A stretch of 16,051 bases of DNA from NCBI GenBank assembly GCA_039930985.1, contig JBDTSV010000008.1, positions 1 to 16,051 of the forward strand, read 5' to 3'. The translations under genes and the position numbers were made by a program. Shown here piece by piece: positions 1 through 6,536 of this stretch. Numbering within the stretch: position 1 is the stretch's first letter; each line of letters begins with the position of its first letter. The stretch is from CADEED01 sp039930985 (GTDB lineage Bacteria; Pseudomonadota; Gammaproteobacteria; Steroidobacterales; Steroidobacteraceae). The notes below the pieces were generated by a model that was not told where the DNA came from, made no database searches, and worked only from the letters and a program-made list of their open reading frames with translations.

Positions 1-265
1 TCAGAAAAATGAAGGGGCCGAGCATCGCAATCCAGCAACTCTGGCGCGGCTCGACCAAGCCCTTGTAGAAATCGAAGTACAGTGCGAACAGGCCGCCGTT
101 GGCGTAGGGCTTGAGGATGTAGTAACCCGGCACGTAGATGAGCGCCGGCATCACGATCAGGCCGACCAACACGGCGAGCCCGAGCGTCATCGCTTCGAAT
201 TTGAACCGCGGCAGCGCGAAGTAGTAGTCGCGGGCGCGCACGAACCAGTTGAACAAAGTCGCCAT
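1..265 (-). CDS. Membrane protein of unknown function, 3' end outside the window
   Basis: Reading leftwards from ATG at 265, the frame stays open for 88 codons to the window edge, so the C-terminus is missing. The N-terminus is aromatic and basic (NWFVRARDYYFALPRFKF), followed by a hydrophobic segment at about residues 26-46 that fits a transmembrane helix. A short polar stretch follows (PYANGGLFALYFDFYKG), and a second hydrophobic segment begins near residue 79 and runs off the edge. This suggests a small inner-membrane protein with at least two helices. I do not recognise a named family and assign no function. A G-run just before the ATG is the only ribosome-binding candidate. The gene diverges from the GnnA-like dehydrogenase, and their -10-like sequences overlap near 304-310. 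The call rests on open frame, hydrophobic pattern and codon bias only. Confidence 0.6.
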   Translation of the reverse strand, partial: MATLFNWFVRARDYYFALPRFKFEAMTLGLAVLVGLIVMPALIYVPGYYILKPYANGGLFALYFDFYKGLVEPRQSCWIAMLGPFIFL

Positions 266-303
266 CGCCCCCGTAGTTCCGCCGGCCGGCGGGAAAGCGC
301 GGG

Positions 304-314
304 CATAATAGCGC
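304..314 (+). promoter_or_regulatory. -10-like element directly before a leaderless start
   Basis: CATAAT at 304-309 (5 of 6 to TATAAT) is followed by five bases and then the ATG at 315. A transcription start 6-7 bases after the hexamer would fall on the start codon. No Shine-Dalgarno sequence is visible and no good -35 was found. The complement reads TATTAT (305-310) and could serve the divergent membrane-protein gene. Confidence 0.35.
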
Positions 315-1301
315 ATGAGCAAAATCCGGGCGGCAGTGATCGGCGTCGGCTATCTCGGCCGCTTTCATGCGCAGAAATACGCACAACTGCCGGCATGCGA
401 GTTGATCGCCGTGGTCGACGGCCGCGAAGAAGTGCGCAAGGCGGTTGCTGGCGAAGTTGGCGCGCAGGGAGTCGCCGACTACCGCGATTTGCTCGGAAAG
501 GTGGACGCTGTCAGCGTCGTGACGCCCACCCCGGCGCACTTCGAGATCGCCGAGGCATTTCTCGCTGCCGGCGCCCATGTGCTGGTCGAGAAGCCAATCA
601 CCGAAACTCCCGAGCAGGCAAGAGCGCTGATCGCCCAGGCAGCGAAGTTCGGCAGGATCCTGCAGGTTGGTCACCTGGAGCGATTCAATGCCGCCGTCCT
701 CGCGGCGGAGCCGTACCTGCACTCGCCGCGCTTCATGGAATGCGTCCGGCTCGCGCCCTACAAGGAGCGCGGCACCGACGTGAATGTCGTGCTCGATCTC
801 ATGATCCACGACATCGACCTAGTGCAGTCGCTGGCGAGGAGCGAGATTGTGAGTATCGACGCCATCGGCACGCCGGTCTTTTCCGGCGAGATCGACATTG
901 CCAACGCGCGCATTCGTTTCGCGAACGGCTGCGTGGCCAACACTACGGCGAGCCGGGTGAGCCTCAAGACCGAACGCAAGCTTCGTATCTTCGAAGATGC
1001 GGCGTACATTTCCCTCGACCTGCAACAGAAGATTCTGACGTTGATTCGCAAGCGCGAAGGGTTACCCCAGCCGGGGCAGTTGCCTGTGAGCATAGAGGAG
1101 GCGAATCTCGAACCGGGAGACGCTCTCAAGAGCGAAATCGATTCGTTCCTCGACTGCATCCAGAACAACAAGCGGCCAATCGTGTCAGGTGATGATGGGT
1201 TACGTGCACTCGAGACCGCCATCCGCATCAGCGAGCAGGTTCATGCAAACCTTGTGCAGAATCGCGCAACGAATCGCGGGGCAGATCGCAGTACCGCTTG
1301 A
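315..1301 (+). CDS. Gfo/Idh/MocA-family NAD(P)-dependent dehydrogenase, GnnA-like
   Basis: This is a 328-residue cytosolic oxidoreductase. The N-terminal Rossmann fold shows GVGYLG at residues 10-15 and an acidic residue (D35) ending the second strand. The family EKP motif is at 92-94, followed by GHLERFN (119-125) and DLMIHDID (161-168); the latter contains the His/Asp pair expected near the catalytic site. The combination of GHLERFN, DLMIHDID and the ANARI-type segment after residue 190 resembles GnnA, the UDP-N-acetylglucosamine 3-dehydrogenase. With the aminotransferase GnnB, that enzyme makes the 3-amino sugar used for amide-linked lipid A. No gnnB, lpxA or lpxB lies in the window, so the substrate is inference; another sugar or inositol dehydrogenase is possible. 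The ATG at 315 is chosen because the Rossmann strand begins at residue 4. The next gene starts 31 bases after the stop. Confidence 0.85.
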   Translation: MSKIRAAVIGVGYLGRFHAQKYAQLPACELIAVVDGREEVRKAVAGEVGAQGVADYRDLLGKVDAVSVVTPTPAHFEIAEAFLAAGAHVLVEKPITETPEQARALIAQAAKFGRILQVGHLERFNAAVLAAEPYLHSPRFMECVRLAPYKERGTDVNVVLDLMIHDIDLVQSLARSEIVSIDAIGTPVFSGEIDIANARIRFANGCVANTTASRVSLKTERKLRIFEDAAYISLDLQQKILTLIRKREGLPQPGQLPVSIEEANLEPGDALKSEIDSFLDCIQNNKRPIVSGDDGLRALETAIRISEQVHANLVQNRATNRGADRSTA

Positions 1302-1331
1302 ACGTGCCCGCGGCGTACCAACATATGCCGC

Positions 1332-2060
1332 ATGAACACACCGATTCGATCCTCCAATGACCTGCGGCGGACGCTCGACATCGACCTAGTCGCAGATTTC
1401 ACCTGCCCATGGTCGTGGCTGGGAATGGCGCAGCTCACGCGCGCGCTCGGGAATCTGTCGGGCGACGTCGAGACGCGACTCAGGTGGCATCCGTTTCGCA
1501 TGGCCACGATGAATAACAACGCCGCGCCGCGCAGCTTCCACGAGTATCTGGCCGAACGGCTGCCGCAAGGCATCAGTGTTCCTTTTGCCGAGAAGAGCTT
1601 GGCGGAGGCAGGGCGTGAGCTCGGACTCGAATTCAACTTCGAAAAGCTTGGAGCCCTGCCGAGCACTTCTGAAGCGCATCGCCTCGTTCAACTTGCCTCC
1701 AATGATGGCCGGCACGCGAATGTTGTCGCGGCGATATTCCGCGCGTATTTCGAACGTGGAGTGGACATCGGCGACGTTGCGGTGCTCGCGCAGATCGGCG
1801 CAGAGGCGGGGCTCGATGAGAAAACGCTGCAGGCGTTCCGCGAGACCCGCGAAGGCGAAACCTTGTTGGCGGGCAGCGAGGAGCGCTTGCGTGGCTTCGG
1901 CGTGCGCACCGTGCCCAATCTCTTGTTCGGCGGTCGAGTGCTGGTGCCGGGCACGGTGAACGTCGCAACCTATGTGCATGCGCTCGATCAGGCGCTGTTT
2001 CCGGCGAACGAGGCCCCGGCAACCGACGGCGAACGGATTCAGAAGCCAACGCTTCACTAA
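1332..2060 (+). CDS. DsbA/FrnE-family thioredoxin-fold protein with CPWS active site
   Basis: This 242-residue protein has a thioredoxin-fold start, with strand DLVADFTCPWSW (C25-P-W-S28), an alpha-helical insert in the middle, and GVRTVPNLLFGG near residue 200. The latter carries the cis-proline loop (TVPN) and final strands typical of the DsbA-like family (PF01323). FrnE-type disulfide oxidoreductases have CPWC here. In this protein the second cysteine is serine, as in the related 2-hydroxychromene-2-carboxylate isomerase and kappa GST group. It could therefore act as a glutathione-dependent isomerase or monothiol redox protein rather than a dithiol oxidase. There is no signal peptide, so it is probably cytoplasmic. 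The ATG at 1332 lacks an obvious ribosome binding site. The C-terminal 20 residues look unstructured. Family assignment is firm; the substrate is unknown. Confidence 0.85.
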   Translation: MNTPIRSSNDLRRTLDIDLVADFTCPWSWLGMAQLTRALGNLSGDVETRLRWHPFRMATMNNNAAPRSFHEYLAERLPQGISVPFAEKSLAEAGRELGLEFNFEKLGALPSTSEAHRLVQLASNDGRHANVVAAIFRAYFERGVDIGDVAVLAQIGAEAGLDEKTLQAFRETREGETLLAGSEERLRGFGVRTVPNLLFGGRVLVPGTVNVATYVHALDQALFPANEAPATDGERIQKPTLH

Positions 2061-2119
2061 TTCCCGTGGGTCGCCGCCGTTATGGCGGCTGCCTGCGGGG
2101 CACGTTACCTTACAGCCGC

Positions 2120-3499
2120 ATGTTGCAGGCTGAACTCAAGACCGAATTGCGTGCCATCGTTGGCGAGCAGGGCATGCTCGAAGGCGCCGCCGTACGCGAA
2201 CGCGCCGGGACACTGTGGCACGGGCGAGTGGACTCCGAGTTGCTCGTGCGCCCCCGCAATACCGAACAGGTTTCGGCGGTACTCAAGATTTGTCATGCAC
2301 GCGGACAGGCCGTGGTCACCCACGGTGGGCTCACCGGCCTGGTGAATGGCGCCGACGCCGATGCCAGCGATATCGTTTTGTCGCTCGAATCGATGAATGG
2401 CATCGAACGCGTTGACGTGCCTGGCCGGACTCTGCGCGCGCAGGCCGGAGCCAAGCTCGGACAGGTGCAGCGCGCGGCTGAAGAGCGGGGCATGGTTTTC
2501 CCCCTCGACCTGGGTGCGCGCGACAGCGCAACCGTCGGCGGCAATATTTCCACCAATGCCGGCGGCTTGCGTGTTCTGCGCTACGGAATGATGCGCAACC
2601 TGGTGCTCGGCATCGAAGCGGTTCTCGCCGATGGCACCGTGCTGACCTCGCTGAACCGCATGCTCAAGAACAATGCCGGCTACGACCTGAAGCAGTTGTT
2701 CATCGGCAGCGAGGGCACGCTCGGGGTGGTCACGCGCGCCGAGCTGCGGCTGGTGTCGCGCACGCGCAGCCAGGAGACCATGCTGGCGGCATTGTCGAAT
2801 TTCGATGCCCTGACCGAGTTGTTAGGCCGGCTGGATTCGGGTCTCGGCGGCCAGCTCGCTGCGTTCGAGGCGTTGTGGGGCAACTACTATGACTACAACA
2901 CGGCACCGCCGGCGAAGAACAGTGCGCCGCTCGCTCGTGGCGCGCCGTTCTACGCCATTGCCGAAACGCTGGGTGGCGATCCTTTGCACGATCGCGCGCA
3001 GCTCGAGGCATTGCTGGCGCAGGCGCTCGAGGATGGGGTGCTCACGGATGCCACCATCGCGAGTTCGGAGACCGAGCGACGCGCCATCTGGAACATTCGC
3101 GAAGACGTGTGGCAGGTGAAGAACATCGCGCCGCTGCTCACCTTCGACGTAAGCCTGCCGATCGAGAACATGAAAGAGTATGTACGCGAGGTCAACGAGT
3201 CCGTGCGCGCCTTCGCCGGCGAAAACCGCTCTTTCGTCTTCGGGCACATGGCCGACGGCAACCTGCACATCGTGGTCGCGGCCGGTGATGACCCCGCCAC
3301 CCGCCAGAAGGTGGAAGGCATGGTGTACCGGCCGCTGGCCGCCATCGGCGGATCGGTGTCGGCAGAGCACGGCATCGGCCTGGAAAAGCGCGCCTATCTA
3401 CCCTTGTCGCGCAGCGCGGCGGAGATCTCCACGATGCGATTGCTCAAACGCGCGCTCGATCCCAAAGGCATTCTCAATCCTGGCAAGGTGTTCGCATGA
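2120..3499 (+). CDS. FAD-binding 2-hydroxyacid dehydrogenase, GlcD / D-2-hydroxyglutarate dehydrogenase type
   Basis: This is a 459-residue flavoprotein of the vanillyl-alcohol oxidase superfamily. The N-terminal PCMH-type FAD-binding domain shows PRNTEQVSAVLK, HGGLTGL (about 68-74), GNISTNAGGLRVLRYG and NNAGYDLKQLFIGSEGTLG. The C-terminal FAD-oxidase domain carries FGHMADGNLH and SAEHGIGLEK (EHGIG about 416-420) and ends in DPKGILNPGKVF. These are standard for D-lactate, glycolate and D-2-hydroxyglutarate dehydrogenases, which oxidise D-2-hydroxyacids to 2-oxoacids and pass electrons to a quinone or flavoprotein. The exact substrate cannot be read from sequence; D-2-hydroxyglutarate is the best guess. 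The ATG at 2120 is preferred over an in-frame GTG at 2066, because the extra 18 residues (GRRRYGGCLRG...) look unlike a family N-terminus. The stop overlaps the aguB start as ATGA at 3496-3499. Confidence 0.88.
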   Translation: MLQAELKTELRAIVGEQGMLEGAAVRERAGTLWHGRVDSELLVRPRNTEQVSAVLKICHARGQAVVTHGGLTGLVNGADADASDIVLSLESMNGIERVDVPGRTLRAQAGAKLGQVQRAAEERGMVFPLDLGARDSATVGGNISTNAGGLRVLRYGMMRNLVLGIEAVLADGTVLTSLNRMLKNNAGYDLKQLFIGSEGTLGVVTRAELRLVSRTRSQETMLAALSNFDALTELLGRLDSGLGGQLAAFEALWGNYYDYNTAPPAKNSAPLARGAPFYAIAETLGGDPLHDRAQLEALLAQALEDGVLTDATIASSETERRAIWNIREDVWQVKNIAPLLTFDVSLPIENMKEYVREVNESVRAFAGENRSFVFGHMADGNLHIVVAAGDDPATRQKVEGMVYRPLAAIGGSVSAEHGIGLEKRAYLPLSRSAAEISTMRLLKRALDPKGILNPGKVFA

Positions 3500-4419
3500 G
3501 TGCTCCCGCGCATCTCAATCGTCCGAAACGCGACGTTGTGGTCGCCGCCACGCAGTTCGCCTGCGGCTGGGATATCGACGCAAACATCGCCACCGCCGAA
3601 AAGCTGGTGCGCCAGGCGGCGAAACAGGGCGCACAGATCATCCTCATCCAGGAATTGTTCGAAACGCCGTATTTCTGCATCGAACAGGATTCGCGTCACC
3701 TGCGGCTCGCGACCACTGTGGCCGACAACCGCGCCATCGCGCACTTCACGAAGATCGCGCGTGAGCTCGATGTGGTGCTGCCCATCAGCTTCTTCGAGAA
3801 GTCCAACAACTCGTTCTTCAATTCCGTCGTCATCCTCGACGCGGACGGCGCAAATCTTGGTGTCTATCGCAAGGCGCATATCCCGAATGGTCCGGGCTAT
3901 CAGGAGAAGAACTACTTCAGTCCCGGCGATACGGGCTTCAAGGTCTGGGCTACCAAATACGCGCGCATCGGCGTGGGAATTTGCTGGGATCAGTGGTTTC
4001 CGGAATGCGCCCGCGTCATGGCGCTCATGGGAGCCGAGCTCCTGTTCTACCCGACCGCGATCGGAAGCGAGCCACCACCGGCGATGCCGGTCAGTTCGCG
4101 TGATCATTGGCAGCGGACGCAGCAGGGGCATGCAGCCGCGAATCTCACGCCGGTCATTGTCTCCAATCGCATCGGAACGGAACGCGCCCTGCAGGACCCG
4201 GACGGTCTGTACATCCGGTTCTATGGTTCGAGCTTCATCGCCGACTCCACGGGCGCGAAGATTGCCGAGGCCGGTGAAGAAGGCGAGGCCGTGCTCACCG
4301 CGAAATTCGATCTCGCTGCCAACGAAGAACTGCGCAACAACTGGTTCGTGTTCCGCGACCGCCGGCCGGAGCTGTACGGCGCGCTCACCAGCTACGATGG
4401 AGGCACCCATGATCGCTAA
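3496..4419 (+). CDS. aguB: N-carbamoylputrescine amidase
   Basis: This 307-residue nitrilase-superfamily enzyme has the full catalytic triad: E53 in QELFETPYF, K126 in YRKAHIPNGPGYQEKNYF, and nucleophile C163 in GICWDQWFPE. The substrate-loop sequences around K126 and C163, and the SFFEKSNNSFFNS stretch, are characteristic of AguB. The enzyme hydrolyses N-carbamoylputrescine to putrescine, CO2 and ammonia, the last step of the agmatine route to putrescine, in the cytoplasm. Its usual partner, agmatine deiminase (aguA), is not in the window. The ATG at 3496 overlaps the previous stop (ATGA), so translation is probably coupled to the FAD dehydrogenase. The 3' end overlaps the EF-hand gene by 11 bases. 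Length is normal for the family. Confidence 0.93.
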   Translation: MSAPAHLNRPKRDVVVAATQFACGWDIDANIATAEKLVRQAAKQGAQIILIQELFETPYFCIEQDSRHLRLATTVADNRAIAHFTKIARELDVVLPISFFEKSNNSFFNSVVILDADGANLGVYRKAHIPNGPGYQEKNYFSPGDTGFKVWATKYARIGVGICWDQWFPECARVMALMGAELLFYPTAIGSEPPPAMPVSSRDHWQRTQQGHAAANLTPVIVSNRIGTERALQDPDGLYIRFYGSSFIADSTGAKIAEAGEEGEAVLTAKFDLAANEELRNNWFVFRDRRPELYGALTSYDGGTHDR

Positions 4420-4636
4420 AGCGGAGGAATTGGCCGAAATCGACGCGTTGTTTGCGCGCGCCGATGCGGATCACGATGGGCAGATCAACTTCACCGAGTT
4501 CAAGGCTCTGGTCAGTGAACTCGACGACGATCAGACCTCGGAAGGCGAGCTGCGCATCGGGTTCACGGCAACGGACACCAATCAGAACGGACGCATCAAC
4601 ATCGATGAGTTCCGCGCGTGGTGGCTCGGCCCCTGA
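4409..4636 (+). CDS. Small two-EF-hand calcium-binding protein
   Basis: This 75-residue acidic protein is built almost entirely of two EF-hands. Loop 1 (residues 19-30, DADHDGQINFTE) and loop 2 (56-67, DTNQNGRINIDE) both keep the calcium ligands at positions 1, 3, 5 and 12, the Gly at 6 and the Ile at 8. Each is followed by Phe, as in calmodulin-type hands. There is no signal peptide or membrane segment, so a cytoplasmic calcium sensor or buffer is likely. The ATG at 4409 is chosen because a perfect GGAGG sits at 4399-4403, five bases upstream, inside the 3' end of aguB. The two genes overlap by 11 bases in different frames and should be co-translated. The partner protein is unknown; a calcium link to polyamine metabolism would be inference only. 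Confidence 0.9.
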   Translation: MIAKAEELAEIDALFARADADHDGQINFTEFKALVSELDDDQTSEGELRIGFTATDTNQNGRINIDEFRAWWLGP

Positions 4637-4644
4637 GTCAGGGG
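4630..4644. terminator. Palindrome at convergent gene ends, possible bidirectional terminator
   Basis: CCCCTGA-G-TCAGGGG is a perfect 7-bp inverted repeat with a one-base centre. As RNA it would form a 6-bp stem (CCCCTG/CAGGGG) with a 3-base loop on either strand. It contains the TGA stop of the EF-hand gene (4634-4636) and the TGA stop of the opposite-strand gene (4638-4640). There is no U-tract on either side, so intrinsic termination may be weak. Confidence 0.45.
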
Positions 4645-5024
4645 GTCGCGGGCACCTTCTCGCACCAGTACTGCAGCTCGCTGCTCTTGCTGGGCTCGTA
4701 CACGTAGTTGAATCCGGTGAATCCCCAGGACGTGGCGTTGTTGGTCACGTTCGCCGCGAACTTTGCCTGGTGGATGAGCACGGATTCGCCGCTCGAGGTG
4801 GCGTACACGTAGAGACTGATGGTGGCGAACTCGGCCGGGCCCGTGACATAGGCGGCCTTGAATTCGAAGTAGCGCCCGATCTTCTGTCCCCTCACCAAAT
4901 ACGGTGCGTCCGTCGGCTTGGCGATGATGGAAAAATTCTCTCCGCCATAGATGATGTGGCAGCTCACCGAGTCCGCAACGGCGGGTGCGGCGAGGAACGT
5001 GGCGAGCAGCCATGCGCACTTCAT
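4638..5024 (-). CDS. Small exported protein of unknown function
   Basis: This is a 128-residue protein with a Sec signal peptide (KCAWLLATFLAAPAVA, likely cleaved after A17 before DSV). The mature part is about 110 residues, rich in beta-type alternation and aromatic residues. It has one cysteine near each end (C22 in SVSCH and one in LQYWCEK), well placed for a periplasmic disulfide. I recognise no family. The start at 5024 is chosen over the in-frame ATG at 5045 because GGAGG (complement of 5031-5035) lies six bases upstream and the signal peptide then begins at once. The ATG shares one base with the capA-like stop (TGATG), so the two genes are probably translationally coupled and the product may work with that exported protein. 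Its stop lies one base from the opposing EF-hand stop. Confidence 0.78.
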   Translation of the reverse strand: MKCAWLLATFLAAPAVADSVSCHIIYGGENFSIIAKPTDAPYLVRGQKIGRYFEFKAAYVTGPAEFATISLYVYATSSGESVLIHQAKFAANVTNNATSWGFTGFNYVYEPSKSSELQYWCEKVPATP

Positions 5025-6031
5025 CACTTGCCTCCGTTCTTGCATTGGCGCACCTCGTCGCTACGCGAATCGCCGCAAGGACTCGAGGCCAGCGGGTCCA
5101 GATGTGGCACGCCGTTCGACGCGAGCCGAACTACGCGCGTGCGCCAGTCCTTGACGCCCGACTTGCCGAGGCGAGCTTCGAGCAACCATCCAGTCGTCGT
5201 GGCTTCGGTGTCGAACCCGTTGAACAGGAAATTGCCAAGGCTGTAGATGATGGGTTTGCCGCGATAGATCTCCGCGCCCTGGGTGACATGGGGATGCGAT
5301 CCCACCACCATGTCGGCGCCAGCGTCGAGCATGCGGCGCGCGAACATACGTTGCCGCTCGCTCGGTGTACCTTCGTCTTCCCATCCCCAGTGCATGAACG
5401 GAATGACGAGGTCCGCGTGATACTTCGCACGCGCGTCGCGGATGTCGCGCAACACGAATTCGTCTTCGCCGCTCCAGGCGACGCCCGGGATTGCCGCGCC
5501 GGCTTCGAACGAACGCGGCTTGAATTCCACGTAGCCGAGAAACGCGATGCGTAATCCACCGCGCTCCGCAACCCACGGTACATGCGCCTGCGCGAGATCA
5601 CGGCCGCCACCGAAATACGGAAGGTGTGCCGCGTCCAGCAATCCGAGCTGTTCGGCGAACGCCTGTTTGCCGAAGTCACCCGAGTGATTGTTCGCGACGC
5701 TGACGCCGTCGAAGTACTTCTGAATGGCGGCGATGGTGCGCGGATGCGCACGGAACGTGAATGGCTTGATCTCGGCGACGCCGCCCATGGCGACTACGCA
5801 CTCGAGGTTGGCAACGCGCAGGCGCTTCGCATCCAGGAGCTTTGCGAGTCCCGCGAACGGATCGTTTCCGGCTTCGATCAGGGCGCCGGGTTCTTCGGCC
5901 ACCATCACGTCGCCCACGAAGGCGAGATCGACGAAGGCATCTTTGGCGGGCGCGCCGTGCGGGATCAGCATGCACGCCAGGAAGGGGAGTGCGAATGCGC
6001 GGAATGTGTTCACCGCCGGAGGGTAATACAT
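5024..6031 (-). CDS. CapA-family protein (PGA_cap, metallophosphoesterase-like)
   Basis: This 335-residue protein belongs to the CapA/PgsA family (PF09587). An N-terminal hydrophobic stretch (FRAFALPFLACMLIPHGAPA) looks like a signal peptide. Family motifs follow in order: FVGDVMVAEE, VANLECVV, VSVANNHSGDFG, FMHWGWEDE, GADMVVGSHPHVTQG and KPIIYSLGNFLFNG. The Asp, Asn and His residues in these blocks match the metal-binding residues of the calcineurin-like fold. Family members take part in poly-gamma-glutamate synthesis or act as periplasmic hydrolases, but no capB or capC synthase genes are present here, so a capsule role is unsupported. The start is uncertain: ATG at 6031 has no ribosome binding site, and a GTG at 6013, just before the signal peptide, is also possible. 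The stop overlaps the next start by one base. Confidence 0.88.
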   Translation of the reverse strand: MYYPPAVNTFRAFALPFLACMLIPHGAPAKDAFVDLAFVGDVMVAEEPGALIEAGNDPFAGLAKLLDAKRLRVANLECVVAMGGVAEIKPFTFRAHPRTIAAIQKYFDGVSVANNHSGDFGKQAFAEQLGLLDAAHLPYFGGGRDLAQAHVPWVAERGGLRIAFLGYVEFKPRSFEAGAAIPGVAWSGEDEFVLRDIRDARAKYHADLVIPFMHWGWEDEGTPSERQRMFARRMLDAGADMVVGSHPHVTQGAEIYRGKPIIYSLGNFLFNGFDTEATTTGWLLEARLGKSGVKDWRTRVVRLASNGVPHLDPLASSPCGDSRSDEVRQCKNGGK

Positions 6032-6074
6032 CGGTGGATGCCGCAGGTGCGGCCGCTGGCCGGTCCATGCCGGC

Positions 6075-6098
6075 TCGCGGGAGCCGGGACTCCCGCGA
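6075..6098 (-). terminator. Stem-loop just downstream of tmRNA, probable transcript end
   Basis: A perfect 9-bp inverted repeat (TCGCGGGAG / CTCCCGCGA, six-base loop) begins four bases after the tmRNA 3' CCA on the minus strand. It is GC-rich with no U-run after it. Two alternative stems overlap it: CCGGCTC/GAGCCGG at 6070-6087 and GCCGG/CCGGC at 6059-6074. The position suggests ssrA termination or 3'-end processing. Confidence 0.5.
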
Positions 6099-6101
6099 TA
6101 T

Positions 6102-6453
6102 TGGTGGAGGCGGCGGGAATTGAACCCGCGTCCGCAAGCGTTAGACGTAAGACTCTACGTACGTAGCTGCTTCTTTGTTTTCTCGCCTCACGCTACCCGA
6201 AGAGCAGGGAAAACGCTCGGCCAGCGACTGTGACTCTTAACGATTCCGCCAGTAGCACACGGAAACGCGATCCTATGAGCGCTACCCCAGGTCCAGCGGC
6301 ATAGGCACCAACTGGTCTGAGGGCAACCGCGATTAGGCGGCTAGTGCGTAGTTGTCGTCGTTGGCAACTGTAAAGTGCAAAGTTATTAACGAGGGCCATG
6401 CGCCTCGGTACGCCTCTTACGGTTCACTACCCACGTCGAAACCGGTCGCCCCC
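6102..6453 (-). ncRNA. ssrA: tmRNA (transfer-messenger RNA)
   Basis: The minus strand shows both tRNA-like ends of a one-piece tmRNA of about 352 bases. The 5' GGGGGCG (6453-6447) pairs with CGCCTCC before the encoded ACCA at the 3' end, giving seven pairs with one G-U. The T-arm GGGTTCAATTCCC and the 5' motif GGTTTCGACGTGGG are also present. The internal reading frame resumes at GCC (6365) and encodes ANDDNYALAA followed by TAA (6333-6335), a tag very close to the E. coli ANDENYALAA. With SmpB, tmRNA rescues ribosomes stalled on broken mRNA and tags the nascent chain for ClpXP and related proteases. It lies 84 bases downstream of smpB on the same strand. Confidence 0.97.
6333..6365 (-). other. 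tmRNA tag reading frame, ANDDNYALAA-stop
   Basis: Eleven codons GCC-AAC-GAC-GAC-AAC-TAC-GCA-CTA-GCC-GCC-TAA lie inside ssrA. The ALAA end is the ClpX degron, and the AND(D/E)NY start carries the SspB-type recognition residues. The resume codon GCC follows ACAGTT. Confidence 0.93.
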
Positions 6454-6467
6454 GTAAAGGTAAGGCG

Positions 6468-6499
6468 AGCATACATGTGGGCAGGGCAGGCGTCTGCAA
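6468..6499 (-). promoter_or_regulatory. Possible ssrA promoter
   Basis: On the minus strand TATGCT (6473-6468) lies 15 bases before the mature tmRNA 5' end, which RNase P would create from a short leader. The best -35 candidate is TTGCAG (6499-6494), but the 20-base spacer is long. The element sits between smpB and ssrA and would allow tmRNA expression independent of smpB. Confidence 0.3.
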
Positions 6500-6536
6500 G
6501 AGATCCGGCAATCGGGTGATCGCGCCGGGAAATCGC

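Noticed and set aside
1204..1213. GCACTC, a CIRCE half-site sequence
   Set aside because: It has no GAGTGC partner at nine bases and lies inside a coding region.
2066..2119. GTG at 2066 as the start of the FAD dehydrogenase
   Set aside because: The 18 extra residues are Arg/Gly-rich and unlike the family; the start at 2120 gives the normal N-terminus.
3394..4410. A 338-codon open frame antisense to aguB, longer than aguB itself
   Set aside because: AguB has a complete catalytic triad and family motifs; the antisense product has no recognisable motif and arises from GC-biased codon mirroring.
5582..6166. A 194-codon plus-strand frame opposite the capA-like gene
   Set aside because: It is antisense to clear CapA motifs and runs into the tmRNA 3' end.
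6193..6399. A 68-codon minus-strand frame
   Set aside because: It lies wholly inside the tmRNA gene and is not a protein gene; only the 10-residue tag is translated.
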